Assembly: GCF_023151555.2 (NCBI RefSeq) | Contig: NZ_CP100425.1 | Location: 620,001-684,000, forward strand | Source of the DNA: Photobacterium sp. CCB-ST2H9 | Lineage (GTDB): Bacteria > Pseudomonadota > Gammaproteobacteria > Enterobacterales > Vibrionaceae | Direction: 5' to 3' | Length of the DNA: 64,000 nt | In this document: piece after piece, positions 9,859 through 20,241 of the stretch | How positions within the stretch are numbered: the stretch's first letter is position 1 | How the letters are laid out: every line of letters begins with the position of its first letter | Made by a program: the position numbers and the translations under genes | Notes under the pieces: generated by a model | The model's input: the letters and a program-made list of their open reading frames with translations, nothing else | What the model was told of the DNA's origin: nothing | Database searches by the model: none

Positions 9859-10024
9859 ATCTGGAAAGCTGACTAGTAAATTCAATCTTTGAGATTGAAT
9901 CAAACTGTTTCGAAAGAAACAGAGTTCTCAAGCAAAACACATTCAAGTGTCTTGTGTAAGAAGAGTCCGGCGAAACAAATCAAACCTTGGTTGTTTGAAC
10001 ATACGAAACCTCTTGGGGTTGTAT

Positions 10025-12909
<2,885 letters not shown>

Positions 12910-13004
12910 ACAACACCCAAGGGGTTTTAAGTACGGACTCCATGAGCACTTGAATGATGTGCTGAGAACTTAGTCAGATATTTCCGAGATTGTTGAACAA
13001 ATTT

Positions 13005-13123
13005 TGCCTGGCGACCATAGCGCTGTGGAACCACCTGATCCCATGCCGAACTCAGACGTGAAACGCAGCAGCGCCGATGGTAGTGTGGGGTCTCCCCATG
13101 TGAGAGTAGGACATCGCCAGGCG
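13005..13123 (+). rRNA. rrf: 5S ribosomal RNA
   Basis: The gene runs from TGCCTGGCGACC to the complementary end CGCCAGGC, about 120 nt, with the conserved CCATGCCGAACTCAGA segment. The last one or two bases are uncertain. Confidence 0.96.
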
Positions 13124-13162
13124 CCCTATTTTGAAGTCAGATTATTCTGGTTTCAGCCGTGT

Positions 13163-13239
13163 GGAGCGGTAGTTCAGTTGGTTAGAATACCGGCCTGTCA
13201 CGCCGGGGGTCGCGGGTTCGAGTCCCGTCCGCTCCGCCA
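13163..13239 (+). tRNA. tRNA-Asp (anticodon GUC)
   Basis: This is a 77-nt cloverleaf, GGAGCGG acceptor with CCGCTCC, anticodon loop CTGTCAC (GTC at 13197-13199), T-arm GGGTTCGAGTCCC and encoded CCA. A distal tRNA-Asp after 5S is also found in E. coli rRNA operons. Confidence 0.97.
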
Positions 13240-13249
13240 CTTCTTAGAG

Positions 13250-13278
13250 AAACCCAGTCAGTAATGGCTGGGTTTTTT
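13250..13278 (+). terminator. rRNA operon terminator 1
   Basis: The stem AACCCAGTCA/TGGCTGGGTT has one T-G pair, a GTAA loop and a run of T. It directly follows tRNA-Asp. Confidence 0.9.
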
Positions 13279-13312
13279 GCTATTCGGAGTTCTGATAATT
13301 TCTCACTGACGA

Positions 13313-13357
13313 AAAGCCTCAGACTAGGCGTCCCCGTCGAAAGACTGGGGCTTTTTT
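13313..13357 (+). terminator. rRNA operon terminator 2
   Basis: AAAGCCTCAG (13313-13322) pairs with CTGGGGCTTT (13345-13354), followed by T-run. The inner GTCGAAAGAC resembles the classic E. coli rrnB T1 loop. Confidence 0.8.
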
Positions 13358-13379
13358 ACGTTTGGGATTTGTTATCCGT

Positions 13380-13460
13380 CCTTCGGCCGGACGCCTCCCG
13401 ATCGAATGCGATTCCAGCTGTCCGCTACTTCTTAAAGAAAACCAGTTGTTCTTTGCTGGT
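13380..13460 (+). pseudogene. Decayed copy of tRNA-Asp 3' half and its trailer hairpin
   Basis: After GTCCGCT at 13420, the bases ACTTCTTAAAGAAAACCAG line up with the functional tRNA-Asp end and trailer (13227-13257) with two mismatches, once the five bases CCGCC of the acceptor end are missing. Upstream, TTCGGCCGG and a TCGAATGCGATTCCAG stretch resemble a decayed anticodon arm and T-arm. The trailer hairpin survives as ACCAG/CTGGT. It cannot fold as a tRNA. It suggests a past tandem tRNA-Asp lost by drift. Confidence 0.5.
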
Positions 13461-13600
13461 CTCTCCGTTTGAAATCCCTGCGTGAACCTGACGAGGTGTT
13501 TTAGTACCTGGTTACAATTTCGTGTTGTTTGACCTTGTCTTGCGCGTCGGGCTGTGAGAGGTTTAGCGTCACTTTTTCTGAAATGGCCAGACACAACACC

Positions 13601-13921
13601 ATGAGCTTTTTCTATGAGCGGGAAGAAACCGCAGATACAGTGACCATTACTCTTAAGCCACATTCTCTGTATCTGATGTTGGGGATGCTGGCTGTCTGGT
13701 TGGGGAATGATTTGATTTTAAAGTCGGCCCCGATGGCGCAAATTGTGATGCCAATTTTTATCGTCTTTATGGTGATCCGATTTTTTGCCTTGATGCGTAT
13801 TCAGCGAGAAGTGCTGATTGCGATGAAGCAAGGCCGGGTGGAGACCCAGGGGAGCAAGTTTTCCTTCAGAAGTCCTTTTCGGTACGTACTCAGAAAAGCT
13901 CAGGAATCAGCCACTTCTTAA
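13601..13921 (+). CDS. Small membrane protein of unknown function
   Basis: I do not recognise the family. From the chosen start (MSFFYEREETADTVTI) the product is 106 residues. It has two hydrophobic segments (about residues 25-40 and 45-65, LYLMLGMLAVWLGN and IVMPIFIVFMVIRFFAL) followed by a basic, soluble C-terminus, so it is probably a two-pass inner-membrane protein. The frame is open from 13529, and no start has a convincing ribosome site (13583 is an alternative). A weak hairpin follows. It stands alone between the rRNA terminators and the MFS gene. Confidence 0.6.
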   Translation: MSFFYEREETADTVTITLKPHSLYLMLGMLAVWLGNDLILKSAPMAQIVMPIFIVFMVIRFFALMRIQREVLIAMKQGRVETQGSKFSFRSPFRYVLRKAQESATS

Positions 13922-13934
13922 TGTTCTAAGTGAG

Positions 13935-13962
13935 TAGCCGTGTGAACATGCGGCTATTCTTT
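13935..13962 (+). terminator. Possible terminator after the small membrane gene
   Basis: TAGCCG/CGGCTA with a 10-nt loop is followed by a T-rich stretch (TTCTTTCC). The stem is short, so the call is tentative. Confidence 0.4.
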
Positions 13963-14055
13963 CCTGTCAGGACAGAGCTTCTGTAGCCGATGATGGCTTA
14001 TTCCCTGCTTGATAACAGGCATAATGACTGTGTTGTTATCGATAAAGAGAAATCT

Positions 14056-15258
14056 ATGCCAGCCTTCCATTGGAAACCTCTGTTATTTGCCTGTCTGATT
14101 GTCAGTATTGGTCAACTGGGCCTTGGCCTGGTATTCCCATTGTTGCCCTGGATTGGGCATGATCTGGCATTAACATCAGATCAGATGCAATTACTTGTCG
14201 CCATCTATCTGCTGGGGTTTGGACCGTCACAGTTGATTTATGGTCCCTTATCAGATGTGCTTGGCCGCAGACCGGTGTTATTAGCAGGGGTACTGATTGC
14301 AGTATTCGGGGTTTCAATCCTGATCTTTCAGGCCGAATCATTTACCGGATTGCTGATTGGCCGTTTTATTCAGGGATACGGGGCTGGCAGTGTCTCGGTA
14401 CTGGCCAGAGCGATGATACGGGACAGCTATCAAAAACAAAACCTGGCGAAGGCGCTGACCTGGCTAGCGATTGTGGCAGCTTTCACACCGATCATGGCGC
14501 CTGTGATTGGTGGCATGGTCAATCATTATCTGGGCTGGTTGTCTGCATTCTTTTTGCTGCTTGGCTATATCACACTGATATGGCTGCTGCTCCTGGTCAG
14601 TTTCCGGGAGACATTAAATGCCGTCAAACAGCCGCCGTCCGTCAAGCGACTGCTGGGGAGCTACTTCTCATTATTTCGTGAACGCCATTTCATGACCTTT
14701 GCCGGGATTGGCTGGATTAATTTTGCTGTGGTGATCATGGCAATCTCCATGATGCCTTATATCATGCAGGTTCAGATCGGCATGACTTCAGAACAGTATG
14801 CAATGTGGGCGATGATTCCAGCCTGTGGTTTTCTGTGTGGCGGCTTGCTGTGTCAGCGTCTGCGTCCTTATGTCGGTACTGCACGCATGCTACAGCTGGC
14901 ACCACTGATGCAGATTCTGTCAGCGGCGGTTTATATCTTTGCGCCGCTGGATCCGCGCTGGATGTCGCTTGCACATTTTCTGTTGGCAGTGACAAATGGC
15001 ATCGCTTTTCCCTGTGCTCAGTCGATGTTATTGATTCCCTATCGTGAAAAATCCGGGACTGTATCTGCTTTGTCGGGGGCATGTCAGATGGTGGTGGCTT
15101 CACTGGTCAGTCACGTCTTATTACAGTTGGGAATTAGTCAACCCTGGCATCTCGGGACTGTGTTATTGAGCGCTTCTTTTCTGGGCATGGTACTTGCCAA
15201 TCTGGGCCTTCGTAGTGAGTCGGGCCGACAGGCTTCGGTTGAGCTGAGTCAGTCCTGA
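14056..15258 (+). CDS. MFS drug/proton antiporter, DHA1 (Bcr/CflA/EmrD-like)
   Basis: This is a 400-residue inner-membrane protein with about 12 hydrophobic segments. The MFS loop 2-3 motif appears as GPLSDVLGRRPVLLAG, and the antiporter motif C region reads APVIGGMV. It most resembles the Bcr/CflA and EmrD branch that exports small hydrophobic drugs in exchange for protons; the actual substrate cannot be told. A start at 13990 is possible, but the 22 extra residues are polar and unlike the family. No regulator gene is adjacent. Confidence 0.85.
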   Translation: MPAFHWKPLLFACLIVSIGQLGLGLVFPLLPWIGHDLALTSDQMQLLVAIYLLGFGPSQLIYGPLSDVLGRRPVLLAGVLIAVFGVSILIFQAESFTGLLIGRFIQGYGAGSVSVLARAMIRDSYQKQNLAKALTWLAIVAAFTPIMAPVIGGMVNHYLGWLSAFFLLLGYITLIWLLLLVSFRETLNAVKQPPSVKRLLGSYFSLFRERHFMTFAGIGWINFAVVIMAISMMPYIMQVQIGMTSEQYAMWAMIPACGFLCGGLLCQRLRPYVGTARMLQLAPLMQILSAAVYIFAPLDPRWMSLAHFLLAVTNGIAFPCAQSMLLIPYREKSGTVSALSGACQMVVASLVSHVLLQLGISQPWHLGTVLLSASFLGMVLANLGLRSESGRQASVELSQS

Positions 15259-15342
15259 TTGTATTTTTCGGTATATCACCGCCAAATCACCGAGAATCCT
15301 CCATACTTAAGGCACAGATTTGCAGTTGGCTGAGGAGGTTGT

Positions 15343-15669
15343 ATGCGTCAGCTCATCTGTATGATAGTTGTTCTGATGGTTGCTGCCTGTGTCAGTCAGT
15401 ATGAAGCGCAGTTATCCCGGCATGGTGAATGGCAGGAGTTGGGAGCTTATCACGGCGAATATGGTTATCAGGAGTGGGATAAGAAACGCCTGGATCGTTT
15501 AGGGGTGTTGTCGGAATCGGACTATGAGAAATATCGTGCCGGTTATCTGCAGGGCCGTTATGAATATTGCACCGGAAAGAAAACGGTGACCACAGCGATC
15601 AATCCCGCGTATCCGGATGAGTGTAAACAAGACTCCAGCCAGTTTGGCCTGACAGAGCGGGGATACTGA
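15343..15669 (+). CDS. DUF2799-type lipoprotein
   Basis: This is a 108-residue predicted lipoprotein. The signal MRQLICMIVVLMVAAC ends in a lipobox (VAAC). The mature part has the Trp/Gly pattern I associate with DUF2799 (EWQELGAYHGEYGYQEW, then a YRAGYLQGRYEYC segment). An excellent AGGAGG ribosome site precedes the ATG. No function is known for the family. It is followed by a strong terminator shared with dapD. Confidence 0.75.
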   Translation: MRQLICMIVVLMVAACVSQYEAQLSRHGEWQELGAYHGEYGYQEWDKKRLDRLGVLSESDYEKYRAGYLQGRYEYCTGKKTVTTAINPAYPDECKQDSSQFGLTERGY

Positions 15670-15693
15670 CAGCGTCGGAAATCCGGATAAAAG

Positions 15694-15719
15694 AAAGGCT
15701 GCCTTGGGCAGCCTTTTTT
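15694..15719. terminator. Bidirectional terminator between the DUF2799 gene and dapD
   Basis: The stem AAAGGCTGCC/GGCAGCCTTT with a 3-nt loop has T-rich tails on both strands. Confidence 0.87.
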
Positions 15720-15753
15720 ATGATTTGATCGTTTCGAAAAAGACTGACAGCAA

Positions 15754-16785
15754 TCAGTTATTGCTGTGCAGTTCGCTGTTCAGTTCAACGGCCGTCTTGT
15801 TGGTCAGGCACTCGATGGTACCTGTTACAGAGTTACGACGGAACAGCAGATCGGATTTTCCGGCCAGCTCGCGCGCTTTCACGGTTTCGACGACATTGCC
15901 GCTTGAATCCAGCATCGTCACCTTAGTGCCGGCAGTCACATACAGACCAGATTCAATTGTACAGCGGTCGCCCAGCGGGAAGCCCAGACCTGCGTTTGCA
16001 CCCAGCAGGCTGTTTTCACCGATAGAAATGACAACCTTTCCGCCGCCACTCAGGGTACCCATAATCGAAGCACCGCCGCCGATGTCTGAACCGTTACCGA
16101 CCACAACACCGGCAGAAATACGGCCTTCGACCATGCTGACACCGGTTGTTCCTGCGTTGAAGTTAATGAAACCTTCGTGCATGACTGTGGTGCCTTCGCC
16201 GACGTGTGCGCCCAGGCGGACACGGGAAGTATCAGCGATACGAACGCCTGCAGGTACGATGTAATCGACCATTTTCGGGAATTTGTCGACACAGTCGACA
16301 CTCAGTACTTCACCGTTCAGACGGGCTTCCATCTGACGTTCTGCCAGCTCAGGCAGATCGATGGGTCCCTGATTGGTCCATGCAATATTGTGCAGCAGAC
16401 CAAAAATGCCATCCAGTACCAGACCGTGCGGCTGAACCAGACGGTGAGAAATCAACTGCAATTTCAGGAAGCCTTCGGCAACAGAAGCCGGTGCTTCGTC
16501 AGTGGCCAGGATCACCAGGACCAGCGGCTGGCTTGATTGTGCTGCTTTTTCAGCAAAGCTTGCACTGGCTTGTTCGCCATGGGCTGCAAATGCACCAGCC
16601 AGTTCAGCAGCCTGCGCCTGAGTCACTTCAATGGCCTGATTACCTTCTTTGTAATCAGCGACTTGAGCAATGGTATCAACCAGCGTCTGAGCCGGGTTCA
16701 GCAGTGGTGTTGGGAAGAAGGCTTCAATAATTTTGCCGTCGCGGTTTTTGGTCGCGGTACCCAGGGCTAAAGAAAATGTGGCCAT
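15754..16785 (-). CDS. dapD: 2,3,4,5-tetrahydropyridine-2,6-dicarboxylate N-succinyltransferase
   Basis: DapD transfers succinyl from succinyl-CoA in the lysine/meso-diaminopimelate pathway, feeding peptidoglycan. The 343-residue product is of the long DapD type used by vibrios and pseudomonads rather than the 274-residue E. coli form. The C-terminal half shows left-handed beta-helix (hexapeptide) character, with Gly/Val/Ile periodicity through GAHVGEGTTVMHEGFINFNA and VVVGNGSDIGGGASIMGTLS. GGAG lies before the ATG. In E. coli dapD sits beside glnD; here it is far from glnD. Confidence 0.95.
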   Translation of the reverse strand: MATFSLALGTATKNRDGKIIEAFFPTPLLNPAQTLVDTIAQVADYKEGNQAIEVTQAQAAELAGAFAAHGEQASASFAEKAAQSSQPLVLVILATDEAPASVAEGFLKLQLISHRLVQPHGLVLDGIFGLLHNIAWTNQGPIDLPELAERQMEARLNGEVLSVDCVDKFPKMVDYIVPAGVRIADTSRVRLGAHVGEGTTVMHEGFINFNAGTTGVSMVEGRISAGVVVGNGSDIGGGASIMGTLSGGGKVVISIGENSLLGANAGLGFPLGDRCTIESGLYVTAGTKVTMLDSSGNVVETVKARELAGKSDLLFRRNSVTGTIECLTNKTAVELNSELHSNN

Positions 16786-16993
16786 GGTGAAATGGTCTCC
16801 ATATCAAAGGGGAAAAGACTGCAAACAGCAGGCAGCCTGTTTGATGATTAAAAATTTCAGATATCCCATCATAAAGAGACTGAACCGGATATTGAAGGGG
16901 AAATCTGCCATTCATGGCAAAATGACTGAGAAATGAAGAAAACCTAAGGTTATCCCCATAGAAAGTCAGTCTTTTTGCATAAAAATCTTGTAC

Positions 16994-17019
16994 AAAAAAA
17001 CCTCCCTCAGGAGGTTTTT
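16994..17019 (-). terminator. yebG terminator
   Basis: On the minus strand AAAAACCTCC/GGAGGTTTTT forms a strong stem with a 4-nt loop and T-run, 25 bases past the yebG stop. Confidence 0.87.
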
Positions 17020-17044
17020 CAAGAGCATTGCCGCTGGATGATGA

Positions 17045-17347
17045 TCAGGCCGCTTCACTTTCTGCGTCGTCTTCAACCGCTTCAGGCTTGGCCGGCTTTT
17101 TCTTTTCTGCTGGTTTTGCTTTTTTCGCACCCAGTGCGACCAGAACTTTCTCGCGTTCCTGAGCCAGGAACAGCGCCAGTTCTTCCTGTTTGGCTTCGTC
17201 TTCAAGCAGTTTACTTTCACTCAGAACCGCGAACAGCTCGTCAGCCATATCCAACATTTTATCGTAGGCATCAGCTTCAGATTTAGAGGTAAAAGTCATC
17301 TTCTCTTCTCCGTTGCGCTCTACTACATATTTGACGATAACAGCCAT
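17045..17347 (-). CDS. yebG: SOS-induced protein YebG
   Basis: The 100-residue product starts MAVIVKYVVERNGEEKMTF and continues TSKSEADAYDKMLDMAD, nearly the same as E. coli YebG, a small DNA-damage-inducible protein of unknown activity. The C-terminal tail is Lys/Pro/Ala-rich and then acidic. The frame is open to 17806 but the true start is at 17347 by family alignment, with GAGGGTG before it. A LexA box lies 25-45 bases upstream. Confidence 0.93.
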   Translation of the reverse strand: MAVIVKYVVERNGEEKMTFTSKSEADAYDKMLDMADELFAVLSESKLLEDEAKQEELALFLAQEREKVLVALGAKKAKPAEKKKPAKPEAVEDDAESEAA

Positions 17348-17371
17348 GGTCACCCTCTCCCGATATTGATT

Positions 17372-17391
17372 AACTGGTTTTTTATACAGTA
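17372..17391. promoter_or_regulatory. LexA (SOS) box between yebG and a Tag-like glycosylase gene
   Basis: ACTGGTTTTTTATACAGT has the LexA form CTG-N10-CAG (CTG 17374-17376, CAG 17387-17389). On the minus strand TATAAA inside it can be the yebG -10. On the plus strand TTGATT (17366-17371) and TAGGAT (17390-17395) flank it with an 18-nt spacer, so the box covers the spacer of the divergent promoter as well. Confidence 0.85.
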
Positions 17392-17437
17392 GGATAAGGC
17401 CAGAGTCCAGTTCTGATTCCGGAGAGAAGGAGTTCTT

Positions 17438-18127
17438 GTGAGCGTGAGAGAAAAATTTGATCAAATTTATGCCCGTGCCGCTGATCGCAAAGGCGGTAAG
17501 GCGGCACTGGAAAGTCTGCTGAGTCATCCGCTGACGCCGGCGGAACTCAAAGCGATTCCTGACGACCGCTGGCTGGCCGCGTTTACACAGAAAGTGTTCC
17601 AGTCCGGTATGAGCTGGAAAGTGGTCCGTCAGAAATGGGACGGCTTTGAATCGGTGTTCTTCGGATTTGATATTGAGAAGTTGTTGCTGGTGCCGAACGA
17701 GATGTGGGAGCGTAAAGCAACGGATCCGGCCATTATTCGTCATCTCGGAAAAGTCATGACGATCCCGGAGAATACCTACATGATCCACCGGGCAGCCAAA
17801 GAACACGGTTCTTTTTCGGCCATGGTCGCGGACTGGCCGTCGGAGGATATCATTGGACTGTGGAAATATCTCAAAACCAAAGGCAAGCGTCTGGGCGGGA
17901 ATACGGGACCTTATACCCTGCGGGTGATGGGAAAAGATACCTTTATTCTCAGTCAGGATGTGGAAGCCTATCTGCGCAATACCGGCATCATAGACGGCGG
18001 TAGGGATACCCAGCGCTCGCTGGCCGCTGCGCAGGCAGCATTTAATGCCTGGCAGCAGGAATCGGGGCGGCCGTTATGTCAGATCAGTCAGATCATTGCG
18101 TTCAGCAGCGGGGATAACCGGGTCTGA
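17438..18127 (+). CDS. Tag-like DNA-3-methyladenine glycosylase I family protein
   Basis: This 229-residue product starts at GTG with AAGGAG 7 bases upstream. Blocks FQSGMSWKVV and PAIIRHLGKV resemble the QAGLSW and GIIRHRGKI blocks of E. coli Tag, which removes 3-methyladenine from alkylated DNA. A later GGNTGPYTLRVMGKD segment replaces the Tag C-terminus. The Cys/His pairs of the Tag zinc snap are not visible. The family resemblance is from memory, and substrate is not certain. It is divergent from yebG across one LexA box, which supports a DNA-repair role. Its 3' end overlaps the LysR gene by 54 bases. Confidence 0.75.
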   Translation: MSVREKFDQIYARAADRKGGKAALESLLSHPLTPAELKAIPDDRWLAAFTQKVFQSGMSWKVVRQKWDGFESVFFGFDIEKLLLVPNEMWERKATDPAIIRHLGKVMTIPENTYMIHRAAKEHGSFSAMVADWPSEDIIGLWKYLKTKGKRLGGNTGPYTLRVMGKDTFILSQDVEAYLRNTGIIDGGRDTQRSLAAAQAAFNAWQQESGRPLCQISQIIAFSSGDNRV

Positions 18128-19012
18128 GCCCGGTTGCCAGTGCAGGCAGAATTGAATAAAAGCAGCCAGCAGCGGGCTGTTGTATTTGTCTTTGTGGTAG
18201 AGCAGCCAGTATTGCCGCTCTTTGGGCAGCGTGAAAGGCAGCTCGGCAACGCGCTTTTCCTGTAATGCGTGATATACCGCGTGGCGTGAGAGGCAGGTCA
18301 TTCCCAGTCCTGCCGCAACACTGTTGATGATGGACTCTGTGGTATTCAGCTCGAATGCCAGATGCCAGTGGGTCACTTCCGGCGCAATCTGGTTCAGGAA
18401 ATAATCACGTGTGCCGGAGCCGGATTCTCTTAACACCCACTCGGTGTTCGCCAGATCGGAAAACGTCAGTGTCTTATATTGCCGCAGCGGATGGGCCGGA
18501 TGGCAAATCACCACCATCTCATCTTTCAGCCAGGGCTGGCTAATCAGCGCAGGCTGATTGACCTGGCCTTCAACCAGTCCGATGTCCAGTTCAAAATCGC
18601 GCAGTTTCTGGCAGATGCTGGCCGTGTTACCAATCAGCAGCGATTGGTCATGATGATGACTCCGGGCCTTGAAATCGCGCAGCAGAAACGGAGTCAGCTG
18701 ATTACCGACGGTATCGCTGGAGCCGATCGCCAGATGTCCGGTCAGCGGACCGTCTTGCTCAAAAAACTGCTCAATACTATGGGCGCGATGCAGTAATTCA
18801 TCAGCAAGCGGCAACAGGCGTTTACCCTGATGGTTCAGCGTCAGCCGGTTGTGGTGCCGGTCAAAGAGCGGCTGGCCGAGTTGTTTCTCCAGCTCGGCCA
18901 GTGCCATGCTGACGGCAGGTTTGGTCAGGTAAAGACGCTCAGCCGCGGCAGTAATGGTTTTTTCCTGCGCGACGGCAACGAAGACCCGAAGCTGTTTCAG
19001 GGCAATATTCAT
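18074..19012 (-). CDS. LysR-family transcription regulator (YeiE-like)
   Basis: The 312-residue product has an N-terminal winged helix-turn-helix (LKQLRVFVAVAQEKTITAAA, then LTKPAVSMALAELEKQLG) and a type 2 periplasmic-binding-like effector domain with LRESGSGTRD and SVAAGLGMTCLSRHAV. These blocks resemble E. coli YeiE and CysB-like relatives. It is divergent from a TDT transporter gene, the classic layout in which a LysR protein controls its neighbour. The last 17 residues (VIPAAERNDLTDLT end) overlap the convergent glycosylase gene and look like a tail extension. Confidence 0.88.
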   Translation of the reverse strand: MNIALKQLRVFVAVAQEKTITAAAERLYLTKPAVSMALAELEKQLGQPLFDRHHNRLTLNHQGKRLLPLADELLHRAHSIEQFFEQDGPLTGHLAIGSSDTVGNQLTPFLLRDFKARSHHHDQSLLIGNTASICQKLRDFELDIGLVEGQVNQPALISQPWLKDEMVVICHPAHPLRQYKTLTFSDLANTEWVLRESGSGTRDYFLNQIAPEVTHWHLAFELNTTESIINSVAAGLGMTCLSRHAVYHALQEKRVAELPFTLPKERQYWLLYHKDKYNSPLLAAFIQFCLHWQPGSDPVIPAAERNDLTDLT

Positions 19013-19164
19013 GACGGAGCGTTTCTTGAAGTGGCTTGAATATGTTCAGTTTAATTTAACCTATCTTTCAATTTATTCAATTATTCTAAACCCATTCATC
19101 TCAGTACACTGTCTCTATCGATAAAAAGAAAAATAACCGAACTGAAAACAGAGAGAGCAAGCTG
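19013..19164. promoter_or_regulatory. Divergent LysR / TDT transporter control region
   Basis: This AT-rich 152-base region has TTCAATTTATTCAATTATTC near 19069-19088, a double TTCAATT repeat with 9-nt period that could hold LysR contacts. No clear T-N11-A box stands out. A GAGAGAG ribosome site lies before the transporter. Confidence 0.4.
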
Positions 19165-20136
19165 ATGCGTCAACAGTGGAAGCAAAGAATCGCGTCCGTG
19201 CCAACCCCAATGGCTGGTCTGGCGCTGGCAATCGCCAGCCTTGGCTGGTGTTGGGAGAATGCGCTGCCGTTTCATGGCCTGGCTCAACTGGGCAGTGCCG
19301 CAGTCGCTGCGTTGATGCTTCTTGGACTGGCGGCCAAATTTGCCCTGCATCCGCAACTGCTCTGGCAGGATCTGAAACATCCGGTTGTCGGGAGTGTTGT
19401 GCCGACTTTTTCTATGGCGGTGATGGTTGTCACTCATGCGATCGGGCCATTTGCACCGACTCTCGGGCAGGGGCTCTGGTTGTGTGCAGTAGCCTTGCAC
19501 CTGATCTTTCTGGTCTGCTTTGTGTACCACCGTTTCTCCGGTTTTTCGCTGCATCACATGGTGCCCAGCTGGTTTGTCCCGCCAGTCGGGATCATCGTGG
19601 CGGATGTGACCTTTCCCGGCGGAATCATGGAGCCGCTTGCCCACGGCCTGCTGGTCTTTGGTCTGAGTGCCTACGCTCTGATGCTGCCGGTTATGTTATA
19701 CCGCCTGATATTCGGTCGTGAAGTGCCGGATGCTGCCAAGCCGACGATTGCCATTCTGGCTGCCCCGGCCAGTCTGTCTCTGGCCGGATACCTGACGATG
19801 GCGGTGCAGCCTTCGGTACTGATGGTGGCCCTGCTGGCAAGTATTGGCTTGCTGATGACGCTGGTGATCTATCTGGCCTTCTTTCGATTACTGCGCCTGC
19901 CGTTCAGCCCGGCGTATGCGGCGTTTACCTTCCCCATGGTGATTGGGGCTACGGCACTGTACAAAACTGCGCACTGGATGAGCACTCAGCCGCTGCTGTC
20001 GGATTATGCGAGTCAGGTTCAGACGCTGGCGCTGGCTGAGCTTTTTATCGCCACTGTGGTGGTGGGGTATGTGATTGTGCGTTATCTGACGTTTTATTGT
20101 ACCGCCAGCGTACGGCTGAGCCGTCCGGCGATGTAA
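19165..20136 (+). CDS. TDT-family transporter (TehA/SLAC1-like)
   Basis: This is a 323-residue inner-membrane protein with about ten hydrophobic segments and few charged residues. The overall pattern (an early PTPMAGLALAIASLGWCWEN and the VPSWFVPPVGIIVAD block) fits the tellurite-resistance/dicarboxylate transporter family, which holds TehA, C4-dicarboxylate exporters, sulfite exporters and plant anion channels. The transported anion cannot be inferred. The divergent LysR gene is the likely regulator. Confidence 0.8.
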   Translation: MRQQWKQRIASVPTPMAGLALAIASLGWCWENALPFHGLAQLGSAAVAALMLLGLAAKFALHPQLLWQDLKHPVVGSVVPTFSMAVMVVTHAIGPFAPTLGQGLWLCAVALHLIFLVCFVYHRFSGFSLHHMVPSWFVPPVGIIVADVTFPGGIMEPLAHGLLVFGLSAYALMLPVMLYRLIFGREVPDAAKPTIAILAAPASLSLAGYLTMAVQPSVLMVALLASIGLLMTLVIYLAFFRLLRLPFSPAYAAFTFPMVIGATALYKTAHWMSTQPLLSDYASQVQTLALAELFIATVVVGYVIVRYLTFYCTASVRLSRPAM

Positions 20137-20241
20137 CGGGCTGAACCGAAAGGGCGGCGGCCGTCACAGCTGCCGCTGTTTACACCCTTCAATCCATGGT
20201 AGACAATCGGGATCATTCTTGTCTGATAGCGAGCCTGACGC

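Noticed and set aside
13005..13485. Frames over 5S, tRNA-Asp and the following region
   Set aside because: They overlap RNA genes and terminators. The second half is better explained as a decayed tRNA copy.
13163..13601. Possible integration site for a mobile element at tRNA-Asp
   Set aside because: No integrase, no long direct repeat of the full tRNA end at a distance, and no foreign genes follow.
17348..17806. N-terminal extension of yebG (open frame to 17806)
   Set aside because: It runs antisense to the Tag-like gene and across the LexA box. The family start is at 17347.
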